NCBI GenBank assembly: GCA_964528645.1
Contig: CAZGSR010000008.1
Span: 1-64,000, forward strand
Source of the DNA: UBA5734 sp964528645
Lineage (GTDB): Bacteria; Bacillota; Clostridia; Saccharofermentanales; UBA5734
DNA length: 64,000 nucleotides
Direction of reading: 5' to 3'
Part shown: in pieces, positions 1 through 9,134 of the stretch
Numbering within the stretch: position 1 is the first letter of the stretch
Layout: each line of letters begins with the position of its first letter
The notes under the pieces: generated by a model
What the model saw: only the letters and a program-made list of their open reading frames with translations
What the model was told of the DNA's origin: nothing
Database searches by the model: none
Position numbers and translations under genes: made by a program

Positions 1-83
1 CTGGGTTCGATCTTCGTGTCGGGGAGGTTCTCAAAAAGCAACGGTTAATCTACGAGGCACTTAACACTACTCCGCCTGCATAG
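1..83 (+). CDS. 3' end of an unrecognised gene
   Basis: An open frame enters from the left edge and stops at 81-83. It reads as a charged, helical tail containing the segment GFDLRVGEVLKKQ. It ends 57 bases before the DUF3006 start on the same strand, so the two could share a transcript. Too little is present to name a family, and chance coding is possible. Confidence 0.35.
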   Translation, partial: GFDLRVGEVLKKQRLIYEALNTTPPA

Positions 84-140
84 TTATGTGTTGGCGGGAA
101 TCCAGGTTGTCTGGGGCAGTATGTGGGGAGGGGATAGCCC

Positions 141-368
141 ATGACCAGACTGGAAGGTTTCATTGATCATTTTGACCATGATTATGCCGTTATTGCACGT
201 GCTGACCGTACCTTGGCCAATGTGGCCCGCAAGGAACTCCCGACTGACGCCCGTGAAGGCGACTTCATCATCGAAGCTGGCGGCAGCCATCACTACCAGA
301 TCGACCGCCAGACCACTGAGCTGCGCCAGCGCCAGCTTCGTTACATGGCTGGACTATTCTTTGATTGA
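141..368 (+). CDS. DUF3006 family protein
   Basis: This 75-residue protein starts at ATG 141 behind a GGAGGGG ribosome site. It has the DUF3006 pattern: a short beta strand with a buried aspartate and alanines (DYAVIARAD), a LPTDAREGDF segment, and a terminal YQIDRQTTELRQRQ helix. DUF3006 is a small domain of unknown function that in Bacillota often sits beside a secreted ComEC-like metallo-beta-lactamase gene. A broken gene of exactly that kind lies at about 10.6-11.3 kb, so the pair may once have been adjacent before the intervening element and RHS locus arrived; that last point is inference. Confidence 0.75.
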   Translation: MTRLEGFIDHFDHDYAVIARADRTLANVARKELPTDAREGDFIIEAGGSHHYQIDRQTTELRQRQLRYMAGLFFD

Positions 369-407
369 CTGATGGCCGGCCGATACTCTACAATGTGGGA
401 TGCACGC

Positions 408-484
408 GGTCGCGTAGCTCAGCAGGATAGAGCGTCGGTTTCCTAAACCGCAGGCCGGAGGTTCGAATCCTCTCGCGATCACCA
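408..484 (+). tRNA. tRNA-Arg (anticodon CCT)
   Basis: A 77-nt cloverleaf. The acceptor stem GGTCGCG pairs with CGCGATC with one G-T pair, the T arm contains GGTTCGAATCC, the anticodon loop is TTTCCTAAA (reads AGG codons), and the 3' CCA is encoded. A phage-type integrase gene starts converging on its 3' end 67 bases away, so this tRNA is the likely attachment site of the neighbouring element. Confidence 0.95.
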
Positions 485-490
485 CATCAA

Positions 491-527
491 AACCGCTGGG
501 AGCCTACAGCCCCAGCGGTTTTCTTTC
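491..527 (+). terminator. Intrinsic terminator after tRNA-Arg
   Basis: A perfect 10-bp stem AACCGCTGGG / CCCAGCGGTT with a 10-base loop is followed by TTCTTTCT. It lies between the tRNA and the convergent integrase gene. Confidence 0.85.
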
Positions 528-550
528 TCCTTAATAATATACATTCTAAT

Positions 551-2062
551 TTATCTCGACACATCTTTAATCTTTGTGGGCGCTTTGTGGGCTGACGGCC
601 CATTTGAGCCTGTCAAGCTTCGTTTTTGCAGTGCGATTTTGCGGAGTTTGAGTGCCGGTCGAGCTGGGGTCAAAATATCCTGCAATGTATCCGCTGCTGC
701 TTCATCTGCCGATCGGATAGCATGGGCATAAATATTCGCTGTGGTACTGGTCTGGGCATGCCCCAGCCTCCTTGAAACAGTTCTAAGATCTGTCCCTGCA
801 GCGATCATCAGCGTTGCATTGGTATGGCGCAAACTGTGAATATTAACTTGTGGGAGAGTTTTGGATTTATTGAAAGCCCTAAACCATTTTGACAAGTCAT
901 CCGGGTTGACCGGATCACCGTTCCATCGCGTGAACAACAGATTGTTATCGTGCCATTGATCACCACATTTGACCTTCTCGTCGTTTTGCCAATTCTGATA
1001 GTCACTGAGCAATTTAACAACGATATCTGACATTTTCAAAGCACGAATTGAACTTGTGCTTTTGGGCAACTTTTCAAAGGTACCTCGTTTAGGCAGATAT
1101 TGTAAGGATCGCTGAATGTGAATCACTTTGCTATCAAAATCAATATCTTCCCATTTGAGACCACAGAGTTCACCGCGGCGAATACCAAGGAAAATCAGCA
1201 TCGTAATCATCGTCCGATTCTGAATCGACTCTTCCTTCAATTTCTCAATCAAATTCTTTGTCTGGATTTCATCGAGATATTTGGACTCTGTTCGAATCAC
1301 TTTTGGTGGCTTGACACGCTCAGCTGGATTGGAAAAGATAACCTGCCAAGTGACCGCCGTAGATAATATCGAGCTGATCAGCCGGTGATGGTGCAATATT
1401 GTCCTCGCACCCAGTCTGGAAGTCTTATTAACTCCTGTGAAGATGCTTGACTGTTTGATTTTGAGGCCTTCAGCTATTGCTTTTGCGCTTTTAGCATTGA
1501 CGACTTTCCCCTGACAGGCGGAGTAAAGGGTGGTCTCGGATACACCAATCTGTGCGGCCAATTCTGGTACTTTGAGTGGATTTTTTGCGACCAGAGAAGT
1601 CAGTTTAGTGGCTGGCTGATCACTTTCTTTTTCGGTATTAACCTTTATTGCTTTGTAACGCAGATCGCCCCTGATATCTTTTTCTCCCAGATTGTCATAA
1701 AAAGAGATTAAATGAATCGGTTGCAAGCGGTCGAGACGGATATGGCCGATGGCACTGTTGATGCGGACCATAAGATGCTTATATCGATGGATCGTTTTCG
1801 CAGCCAGTTGCTTTTCAGCATAGTCTTTCATCCACTTCTCAGCAAAGGATGCAAATTTGATATTACTGTCAATTACCCTTCCTGAGGCGACTTTTTCTTC
1901 GAAAAGAGCAACCTGACGAGTCAACTCCTTCTCAATCTGCTTTTCTGTCATACCTGGATCCGGCGTCCAAGTCATGTTTTTCCGGATATGCTTACCACTA
2001 AGATTATATCCGGCACTGACACGAATCGTATAGGTTCGGCCTCGTTTCAGAATTTCAGCCAT
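551..2062 (-). CDS. int: Tyrosine-family site-specific integrase
   Basis: This 503-residue phage/ICE-type integrase would recombine element and chromosome at the adjacent tRNA-Arg. The catalytic set is complete: R295 (in GIRRGEL), K334 (in LPKSTSS), H409 and R412 (in HSLRH), H435 (in LGHAQ) and the nucleophile Y445 (in NIYAHA). The N-terminal part is an arm-binding domain (about 1-60) and a SAM-like core-binding domain. An HTH-like segment (about 155-205, with AAQIGVSETTLYSACQGK) is inserted inside the core-binding region, making the protein longer than the usual roughly 380-400 residues. The start ATG 2062 is 9 bases downstream of the repressor stop, so both are probably co-transcribed. Confidence 0.93.
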   Translation of the reverse strand: MAEILKRGRTYTIRVSAGYNLSGKHIRKNMTWTPDPGMTEKQIEKELTRQVALFEEKVASGRVIDSNIKFASFAEKWMKDYAEKQLAAKTIHRYKHLMVRINSAIGHIRLDRLQPIHLISFYDNLGEKDIRGDLRYKAIKVNTEKESDQPATKLTSLVAKNPLKVPELAAQIGVSETTLYSACQGKVVNAKSAKAIAEGLKIKQSSIFTGVNKTSRLGARTILHHHRLISSILSTAVTWQVIFSNPAERVKPPKVIRTESKYLDEIQTKNLIEKLKEESIQNRTMITMLIFLGIRRGELCGLKWEDIDFDSKVIHIQRSLQYLPKRGTFEKLPKSTSSIRALKMSDIVVKLLSDYQNWQNDEKVKCGDQWHDNNLLFTRWNGDPVNPDDLSKWFRAFNKSKTLPQVNIHSLRHTNATLMIAAGTDLRTVSRRLGHAQTSTTANIYAHAIRSADEAAADTLQDILTPARPALKLRKIALQKRSLTGSNGPSAHKAPTKIKDVSR

Positions 2063-2071
2063 CTATTGTCC

Positions 2072-2722
2072 TCACTCTTGGATGTGCGCGTCTTCCGCAG
2101 CCGATTTCTCGTCAAACAATTGATAGACTCTCTCCTGACGGTTCAGAGTAGATGTCATTGTCCATTCGACAATCACACTTTCCAAACCTGAGCAGATATC
2201 CCGGCAACCCTTGATTGCATGAGCGGCCAATTCATTCGGTCGATCATCTGCTGATGCAATTTTCATCCGGTAGAGTTCCTCAATGTAAGTGTTCGCATTT
2301 TTTAGAAGCGGAATCATTTCCAGAAGAATCGCACCGGAAAAGTACATATTGAGAGAGTTGTCAAATTCCTTCCGGACTTCATCCGAAAGTTCAGATAATA
2401 GCGTGTCAAGCGCTGCATCGATTCTGTTGCTTTCTACTTCTCCAACTCCCACCGCTTGCCTCATATGGCCAAGTTTAAAAAAGAAATCCCCCTGGGCTTT
2501 ATCTAATTTGGTTTTGTATGGTGAATTCCCCAACAAGTACTCCACATCGATTTTAAAATAGTCAGCCAATTTCTGAATGGTCCTCATGTCCGGGGTGTAA
2601 CGCCCAGTTTCCCAATGGGATATGGCTTGCCGTGTTTTCAAACCAAGAATTTGTCGGATATCCTCCTGCTGTAGCCCGAGTTCTTCACGCAATGATTTTA
2701 ATATTTCACCGAATTTTGCCAT
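2072..2722 (-). CDS. XRE-family (cI-like) repressor of the integrated element
   Basis: The N-terminal 65 residues form a Cro/CI HTH (LGLKTRQAISHWETGRYTPD) followed by the usual YFKIDVEYLLG extension. The C-terminal 140 residues are helical and lack an obvious LexA-type peptidase motif, so this is probably not a RecA-cleaved repressor. I use ATG 2722 (residues MAKFGEI) because GAGGTAAGG precedes it; the frame remains open to 2752. It sits upstream of the integrase on the same strand and opposite a promoter region holding two palindromes, as expected for an immunity regulator controlling itself and a divergent, now missing, lytic or excision arm. Confidence 0.88.
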   Translation of the reverse strand: MAKFGEILKSLREELGLQQEDIRQILGLKTRQAISHWETGRYTPDMRTIQKLADYFKIDVEYLLGNSPYKTKLDKAQGDFFFKLGHMRQAVGVGEVESNRIDAALDTLLSELSDEVRKEFDNSLNMYFSGAILLEMIPLLKNANTYIEELYRMKIASADDRPNELAAHAIKGCRDICSGLESVIVEWTMTSTLNRQERVYQLFDEKSAAEDAHIQE

Positions 2723-2776
2723 GAACCTTACCTCATATCGTGTTTCTTTCATTGTATCGAAGTAATCAACACATGT

Positions 2777-2795
2777 AAATAGCGTTATGCTATTT
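2777..2795. promoter_or_regulatory. Palindromic operator O1 of the XRE repressor
   Basis: AAATAGC-N5-GCTATTT is a perfect 7-bp inverted repeat, 55 bases upstream of the repressor start. Its core ATAGC-N5-GCTAT recurs at 2837-2851. Confidence 0.7.
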
Positions 2796-2803
2796 ATAGG
2801 CTA

Positions 2804-2832
2804 TTGACGCTCCACGGATTGCATGGTAACTT
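2804..2832 (+). promoter_or_regulatory. Rightward promoter of the integrated element
   Basis: TTGACG at 2804-2809 and TAACTT at 2827-2832 are separated by 17 bases. The promoter lies between the two operators and points away from the repressor, where cro or excision genes would normally follow. Here it leads into the truncated RHS frame. Confidence 0.5.
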
Positions 2833-2836
2833 ATGA

Positions 2837-2851
2837 ATAGCTCTATGCTAT
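2837..2851. promoter_or_regulatory. Palindromic operator O2 of the XRE repressor
   Basis: ATAGC-N5-GCTAT matches the core of O1, with centres 58 bases apart. O2 is nested inside a wider inverted repeat TTATGAAT (2831-2838) / ATTCATAA (2861-2868). Confidence 0.65.
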
Positions 2852-3083
2852 CTTTGCGCAATTCATAAGAGGCACTGAGATCATCACATAAGCACGAAAA
2901 ACCAAGCTAAGAAACTAGCAAAAGTTCCTATATGAGGGCATCGTAAGCTTCGAAGAAACAACGGCCAGCATTAAGGATGCTTCAACCAAGGCTGAAGAAG
3001 ATAAAAAGAACGGTATTGTCAAAACGCCAAAGCAGCAGCGCTCGGATACCGATAAACTTTACAGTTCGGTCACTTATGCGAAT

Positions 3084-6000
3084 TTGCTCCCCGGCTGTGA
3101 TTTCAAATATGACATCAGCCCGACCGGCGTCAAAGAGAATATCATTGTCCCGAATCCGGTCAATGAACTGTCTGTCGCGTTTGAGCTGGACCTGAAGAAT
3201 CTGACCCCAGTTTTGCAGGATGACAACTCCGTCAACCTGGTAGACTCCAAAAACAAAACCGTGATGACCATGCCGCGGCCAAATCTTCTGGATCAGACGG
3301 AAGAATTTACCTATGGGGTCAAACTGGAGATCAGTCAAACCAAGAAGGATACTTGGCTGTTCCGCTATACGGCTGATCCCGAGTATCTCAAGAATGCCTC
3401 CTACCCAATCGCATTGGATCCGTTCATTCAAACCACAGTCGATGTCAATGAAATCCGCGATGCCAGCGTTTTTGCTGGTACCCCGACAACCAATTATCAG
3501 ACGGAAACCTACTTGTACGTCGGTAAAGGCTCAACCCGAGGTGTGGGCAGAACCTTCATCAAATTCCGCACCCTGCCTACCTTGAAAGCGTCGCAGCGCG
3601 TTCACTATGCCGAGCTGGAAATCTACAAACGGATTACTACTGACGCTTTGCGGATGACTGCCCATCGCGTTCTGGGCAGCTGGGATTCTTCCACCATCAC
3701 CTGGAGCAACATGCCGTCGACCGACAGCAATGTTGAAGTCTACAGCAACCAGAGTACGCTGGGGGATTACACCCTGGACATCACCGGTATCGCCCAGGAA
3801 TGGTTGCATAACGGTGTCAACAATGGCCTGATGCTCAAGGCCGAAAATGAAACGACCTATGTCTATTCCTACTGGTCATCGGACTCGACTGCCAACCAGC
3901 CGCCGATCGTTCGTTTCCAGTACAGCGACTATGCCGGTCTGGAATCCAGCCTGAGCTACCATGATGTCGATTTGGCTAAAGGCGCTGCCCTCCATGTCAG
4001 CGATTTCAACGGCAACATGGTCGTTACTATGCCGGTGGTCGAAACCCAAGGCAATCTGCTGCCGGTCAACCTGGATCTGGTCTATAACAGCACGTTGCGC
4101 AATATCAATGTACCGGACCTGATGACCGGTGACGGCTGGCGGACAACCTATGACCGCACCATTACTTGGATGGTTATCAATGGGGTTGAATACTACCGCT
4201 ATCGGGACGGGGACGGTACCGAGCATTTCTTCTACAGCAACGGCACCAACTGGGTCGATGAGGATGGCCTTGGTCTGACCTTCGACCAAACCACGTTTAC
4301 CATTACGGATCTGCAGGACAACAAGATTTCCTTTTACACCGGTGCAACAGCCAATGGCCGTCTGAAAGAGATTGTGGATGCCCAGGGCAACAAGGTCACG
4401 GTGACCCAGACCGCCTATGGCAGCACCTGGTGCGTGACGGCTGTCACCGATGCTGCTGGCCGCCAGACAACCTACAATCGTGCAACGGACGGCACCTTGC
4501 AGAGCATCACGGACCCCGCCGGGCGCGCGACCAGCCTGGGCTATACAGGAAGCAAACTGACGACGATCACCTATCCGGACAACAAGACGCTGGTGGTGGC
4601 CTACGATGCCAATGGCAACCTGACGACCCTCGATGATGCCGATGGTGTACGCCGGTCGCTGACGTATCAATCAACAACTCCCTATCGCGTGACGCAGGTC
4701 AGCGAAGCGGCCACGAATGGCTCGGCAACCGGCGGCTATCTCAATTTCGCCTACTCGCGGAACATGACTTCGGTTACCGATCATCTGGGCAAGACCACCA
4801 GCTATCAGTTCAACAATAAGGGCGACTGCCTGTGCGTGATCGCACCGGATGGATCAGCCGGATTTGCCAACTATAACGATGGTGGAAGACTGACCCATAC
4901 CGCATCCCAAGTCTCCAATCCTCAGAAATTCACCGCCAACCTGCTTATCAACCACAATGCAGAACAGAGCTCGACCTGGACGTTCAGTGCAGCCAACGGC
5001 ACGTCAGGTTATGCCACGGATAAGAAGTTCCTAGGCAACCAGTCGATCAAACTCTACAAAACCTCGGCGACTGGGCAGAACTCCGCGACTCAGACCGTGA
5101 CGCTTGAAAAGGGCAAGACCTATACCCTGTCAGCCTTTGTCTCAACCGACTCGGTCGGCACCGGTGGTCTTGGGGCTGGACTGGCTGCGGCTTATGAAAG
5201 CAGCGCGGGTGTATTCACCACGATCAACGGCCGTTCTCTTCGTGGTACTCAGGATTTCATACTGGAAAGCCTGACCTTCACAGTCCCAAGCAACGCCTAC
5301 AGCGGCACTGTCAAACTGCAGGCGATTCTGAACGGCACCACTGGCACCGCCTGGTTTGACTGCCTGCAGTTGGAAACCGACAAGGTCGCCAACCGCTACA
5401 ATATTATCTCCAATAGCGATTTCAATCAGACCAGCAGCAGTCTGCCAGTGGACTGGACCCGCTCAGCAACCTGTGGCAGCTCGGATATCGTCATCAACAG
5501 CGCAAGTTCTGGGAAACCATCCAATCAGAGTCTGAACCGGATGCAGCTGACTGGCAGCATGGGTGCAGCCAAGACGGTCGAACAGACACTGTCTCTAGCA
5601 GGCAATGCGGGCGATGTGTATGTCTTCGGTGCCTGGGGCAAGGGCCGCAGTGTGCCTTTGACCGGCAGTTCATCGGCCAAATTCGCCATCGAGCTGGGCT
5701 TCATCAACGGCGCCTCCGAAGAATGGAAAACCCTGTCCTTCAATGAGGATTCCAGCTACTGGCAGTATGTCAGCGGTTCAGCCAAAGCTTCAGCGGCTTA
5801 CACCAGCATCAAGATCCGTCTCAATTACAGCTACAATGCCAACACCGCCGAATTCGACGCAATCCAGCTGTTTAAGGAAGCTTTCGGCAGTGAGTATTCC
5901 TATGACAGCAACGGCAATATCTCCCAGCAAAAATCCAGTGATGGGACTGCCACATCTGCTACATATTCCAGCAATAACCTGACGTCACTGACCCTGCCGA

Positions 6001-8486
6001 ATGGTCAAGGCTATAGCTACACTTATGACAGCAAGCACAATCCGCTGACGGCTACTTCTGCCAGTGGGATCGGCTTTGCCATGACCTATGATAGCTATGG
6101 CAATGCAACCAGCGTCAAGGAAGGTAATGACACGACCTATATCCGCAATCAGGCGAGTTATTCCAGCAATGGCAACTACCTGACCGGCATGACCGATCCG
6201 TTCGACAACGTTACCAGCTACAGCTACAACACCACCAAGGGCACACTCTCCAGCACGACCCTGCCGAACAACCAGGTGACCAATTACACCTATGATGCCA
6301 ACACCGACCTGCTAACGGGAGTCAGTGCCGTCAACGATGGTGTCACCTACCAGAACACCTATAGCTATCTGAACAACAGTCTGCTTTCCGGGATCACCCA
6401 CACGGCAGCCGGTGGCAATGTCAGCTACAGCTTCGAGTACAATCCATTGGGTTGGCGTACCGCCACCAAAGTGGGCAGTCAGAGTCTTCTGAGCACTACC
6501 TATGAGCAGTCGGGTGGCCGCTACACCGGCAAAGTTCAAAAAGATGTCTATGGCAATGGCCAGGAAGTCTCGTATGACTACGACAGTGATAATCGAATCA
6601 CTGACGTCCGGCTGAACGGCACTCTGCGATATGAATACGCCTACGATGCCAACAGCGAACTGAGCTATGTCAAAGATGTCCGTGACGGCAGCATCGTCTG
6701 GACGGTCAAGGATCTGGCCGGGCGTCTGAGTGAAGTGCGGGCCAGTGACGGATCCGTCGCTCGCTACACCTACAACAGCGCCAGCCAGTTCACCAAACTG
6801 ACCGAGATCCTGTCCGGCAATACCCTGACAACCGAATATGGCTACGATAACGACGAACGCCCGACAACTGCAAAATACCAGACGAATTATCTCCAGACCA
6901 CCAGCTATGACTCGGTGCTCGATCGGGTCAGCAGCATCGTTCGCAATGTCAGCAGCACCGATCGCCTGACGACGTCCTTTGCATATGCCCCAGGCGCATC
7001 TGGAAACTCGACGACCAGCAAGCGGATCTCCGCTCTGACCAACACCGGTAAGAGCGCGATCAACTACAGCTATGACAGCCTGGGCAATATCTCCGTGATC
7101 ACCCAAGGCAGCGATCGGATCGAGTACTATTACGATGGCCTGAGCCAGCTGGTGCGTGAGAACTACTCGGTTGGCAGCACCAACTACACCCGGACCTTCA
7201 CCTACGATGCTGGCGGCAACATTCAGAGTCGGAATAATTACCCCTACACCACCGGCAATGGCACGCTTGGTACGCCGACTTCCACGGATAGCTATGGCTA
7301 CGATACAACCTGGCGCGACAAGCTGGTATCTTTTAACGGCCAGTCGATCACTTATGATGCGATCGGCAACCCGACCAGCTATCTGGGTAAGACGCTTACC
7401 TGGACAATGGGCCGACAGCTGGAAAGCCTGTCTGATGCCAGCAACAGCATCCAGTACACCTACAACGAGAGCAGCATCCGAACCAAGAAGACGGTCAATG
7501 GTGTGACCACCACCTATCATCAGGTTGGTGATGTGGTGACGATGGAGCAGACCGGCAGCCAGACGCCGATCTACTATGCCTATGACGGTTCAGGCAACCT
7601 GTTCCTGATCAACTATGGCGGTCAGAACTACTTCTACGTCCGCAACGCCCAGAACGATATCATCGGACTGGTAGATACTGATGGTAACTGGGTAGTAGAA
7701 TACCAGTATGACGCCTGGGGCAAGCTCTTGGGCACGTCGGGCACCTTGGCAAACACTCTGGGACAAGCGAATCCCTATCGCTACCGGGGTTATAGGTTTG
7801 ATGCCGAGACTGGGCTGTATTACCTGAGCAGCCGGTATTACGATCCGCAGGTTGGACGGTTTATTAATGCTGATGACATTTCCAGTGTCGAAGTAGAGCA
7901 AGGAAATCTTGTTCAATACAATCTGTTCACGTACTGCCTTAATAATCCAATAAACATGGCAGATGACAGTGGCTATTGTGCGGCAAATATTATTGGTGGA
8001 GTTATTGGCGGTGTATCTGGCGCTGTATTAGGTGTACTTATTGCAAATGCAATGGGATTAAAGGGCTGGAAACGATACGCACTTATTGCTGGGGCAACAG
8101 TTGCTGGAGCTGCATTAGGAGCATTTTTAGGTCCGTATATTGCTAGATTATCAACAGCAATTGCAACAAACATAGCTGCAACAGTTGCATCATCTAGCAA
8201 ATTAGCGAATGATCTATATAATCGGTATGCTTCACATATGTTTTCTCAAGATCATATTAAAAGTGGAATAATGGAATTGGGTAATTCTAAAAGAGACATT
8301 TTTAATAAAATTTTCAAAATAGCATATTCAAACTTATCAAAAGCACAAAATGGATCCAATCAGATCAATGCAAAGATTAATGGTATTCAAACAACCATAC
8401 GCTTTTTTGTTAAAGATGGGAAAATTATAAACATAGACGGTTTTGTTGGAAAAACATCAAGAATTATTGGGAAATTAATTAAGTAG
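3084..8486 (+). CDS. RHS/YD-repeat polymorphic toxin, 5' end missing
   Basis: A very large surface or secreted toxin-delivery protein. Residues about 110-280 resemble a DNRLRE domain (RTFIKFRTLP, WDSSTITWSNMPS). YD repeats begin at about 330. Two carbohydrate-binding-like modules occupy about 615-930 (NHNAEQSSTW; NSDFNQTSSSLP). YD repeats resume from 930, and the RHS core signature (YRYRGYRFDAETGLYYLSSR, then YYDPQVGRFIN) ends near 1630. The last 170 residues are AT-rich: a Gly/Ala-rich hydrophobic stretch, then a small domain with SQDHIKSGIMELGNSKRDIF and FVGKTSRIIGKLI, which I believe resembles polymorphic toxin type 35 (BECR-type RNase). The TTG at 3084 is only the first possible start. 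The same frame is open from 2919 without any ATG and without a signal peptide, so the real N-terminus has been lost at a junction with the element control region. Confidence 0.85.
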   Translation: MLPGCDFKYDISPTGVKENIIVPNPVNELSVAFELDLKNLTPVLQDDNSVNLVDSKNKTVMTMPRPNLLDQTEEFTYGVKLEISQTKKDTWLFRYTADPEYLKNASYPIALDPFIQTTVDVNEIRDASVFAGTPTTNYQTETYLYVGKGSTRGVGRTFIKFRTLPTLKASQRVHYAELEIYKRITTDALRMTAHRVLGSWDSSTITWSNMPSTDSNVEVYSNQSTLGDYTLDITGIAQEWLHNGVNNGLMLKAENETTYVYSYWSSDSTANQPPIVRFQYSDYAGLESSLSYHDVDLAKGAALHVSDFNGNMVVTMPVVETQGNLLPVNLDLVYNSTLRNINVPDLMTGDGWRTTYDRTITWMVINGVEYYRYRDGDGTEHFFYSNGTNWVDEDGLGLTFDQTTFTITDLQDNKISFYTGATANGRLKEIVDAQGNKVTVTQTAYGSTWCVTAVTDAAGRQTTYNRATDGTLQSITDPAGRATSLGYTGSKLTTITYPDNKTLVVAYDANGNLTTLDDADGVRRSLTYQSTTPYRVTQVSEAATNGSATGGYLNFAYSRNMTSVTDHLGKTTSYQFNNKGDCLCVIAPDGSAGFANYNDGGRLTHTASQVSNPQKFTANLLINHNAEQSSTWTFSAANGTSGYATDKKFLGNQSIKLYKTSATGQNSATQTVTLEKGKTYTLSAFVSTDSVGTGGLGAGLAAAYESSAGVFTTINGRSLRGTQDFILESLTFTVPSNAYSGTVKLQAILNGTTGTAWFDCLQLETDKVANRYNIISNSDFNQTSSSLPVDWTRSATCGSSDIVINSASSGKPSNQSLNRMQLTGSMGAAKTVEQTLSLAGNAGDVYVFGAWGKGRSVPLTGSSSAKFAIELGFINGASEEWKTLSFNEDSSYWQYVSGSAKASAAYTSIKIRLNYSYNANTAEFDAIQLFKEAFGSEYSYDSNGNISQQKSSDGTATSATYSSNNLTSLTLPNGQGYSYTYDSKHNPLTATSASGIGFAMTYDSYGNATSVKEGNDTTYIRNQASYSSNGNYLTGMTDPFDNVTSYSYNTTKGTLSSTTLPNNQVTNYTYDANTDLLTGVSAVNDGVTYQNTYSYLNNSLLSGITHTAAGGNVSYSFEYNPLGWRTATKVGSQSLLSTTYEQSGGRYTGKVQKDVYGNGQEVSYDYDSDNRITDVRLNGTLRYEYAYDANSELSYVKDVRDGSIVWTVKDLAGRLSEVRASDGSVARYTYNSASQFTKLTEILSGNTLTTEYGYDNDERPTTAKYQTNYLQTTSYDSVLDRVSSIVRNVSSTDRLTTSFAYAPGASGNSTTSKRISALTNTGKSAINYSYDSLGNISVITQGSDRIEYYYDGLSQLVRENYSVGSTNYTRTFTYDAGGNIQSRNNYPYTTGNGTLGTPTSTDSYGYDTTWRDKLVSFNGQSITYDAIGNPTSYLGKTLTWTMGRQLESLSDASNSIQYTYNESSIRTKKTVNGVTTTYHQVGDVVTMEQTGSQTPIYYAYDGSGNLFLINYGGQNYFYVRNAQNDIIGLVDTDGNWVVEYQYDAWGKLLGTSGTLANTLGQANPYRYRGYRFDAETGLYYLSSRYYDPQVGRFINADDISSVEVEQGNLVQYNLFTYCLNNPINMADDSGYCAANIIGGVIGGVSGAVLGVLIANAMGLKGWKRYALIAGATVAGAALGAFLGPYIARLSTAIATNIAATVASSSKLANDLYNRYASHMFSQDHIKSGIMELGNSKRDIFNKIFKIAYSNLSKAQNGSNQINAKINGIQTTIRFFVKDGKIINIDGFVGKTSRIIGKLIK
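6450..7840 (+). repeat. RHS core repeat, copy A
   Basis: This 1391-bp stretch inside the large RHS gene is matched without any indel by copy B at 9189-10579. Proteins are almost identical while third codon positions differ often. Confidence 0.9.
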
Positions 8487-8494
8487 GTGTGCGA

Positions 8495-9106
8495 ATGAAT
8501 ATATTTGCATATGAAAGAGAATTAGAAGAAAAATTTGATAATTCCGTTGAAGATTTAATTAAATATGCCATTCTTGAAACGCTTATTCCCATAGGAGATT
8601 ATTATAAGGCAATCCAAGTACTGAGAATGTCTATTATTAAATTTAAGGATTATCGTTTATACATTATGGGATCATATCTAAGTTCAACATGGGAGGAAAA
8701 TGAAAATGATTTTATACCTCTGTTAAATGATTGCGTTTCACAAGTTGATGATAAGCATAAAGCCATCATTCTATATTTATATGCCTATGATATCTATATG
8801 AAAAACAACAAGACAGAAAACGACAAGTTAAGAAATTGTTTAATTGAATCAATTGCAGCATTTGATAGCTCTGTTTATCCCTATTATCTTCTTGCCAAGG
8901 ATTCAAACACAAATAAACAAGACGCAAAGAGGCTAATGGAAAAATGCTTATCCAATGTAAGCAAAGTATTTAGTGAAAATGAAGATTCGGACTTAACAGA
9001 TTTATTATCATTCGAGGCTTACATTAATGAGCATGTGCTCGGAACAAATTTATCAAATCCGAATTATCTAGAATTAAAAGATTACTATTTAAGTTTGTGT
9101 GAGTAG
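8495..9106 (+). CDS. Candidate immunity protein for the RHS toxin tip
   Basis: A 204-residue acidic, helix-rich cytoplasmic protein without signal peptide or membrane segment. It begins 8 bases after the RHS stop and shares the low GC of the toxin tip. Immediately downstream position, matched composition and small size are what is expected of a cognate immunity gene in polymorphic toxin loci. The helices with repeated YY and aromatic pairs could form a TPR-like solenoid, but I do not recognise the family. ATG 8495 is preferred because AGGTG lies 5 bases upstream; GTG 8489 is the alternative. Confidence 0.6.
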   Translation: MNIFAYERELEEKFDNSVEDLIKYAILETLIPIGDYYKAIQVLRMSIIKFKDYRLYIMGSYLSSTWEENENDFIPLLNDCVSQVDDKHKAIILYLYAYDIYMKNNKTENDKLRNCLIESIAAFDSSVYPYYLLAKDSNTNKQDAKRLMEKCLSNVSKVFSENEDSDLTDLLSFEAYINEHVLGTNLSNPNYLELKDYYLSLCE

Positions 9107-9134
9107 ACGTGTTTTAGGAAGTCAATAGTCGTTA

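Noticed and set aside
2879..2894. Possible attR: GATCATCACATAAG resembles the tRNA end GATCACCACATCAA (11 of 14 bases)
   Set aside because: Too short and imperfect; the rest of the tRNA 3' half is not repeated, so the right boundary of the element remains unknown.
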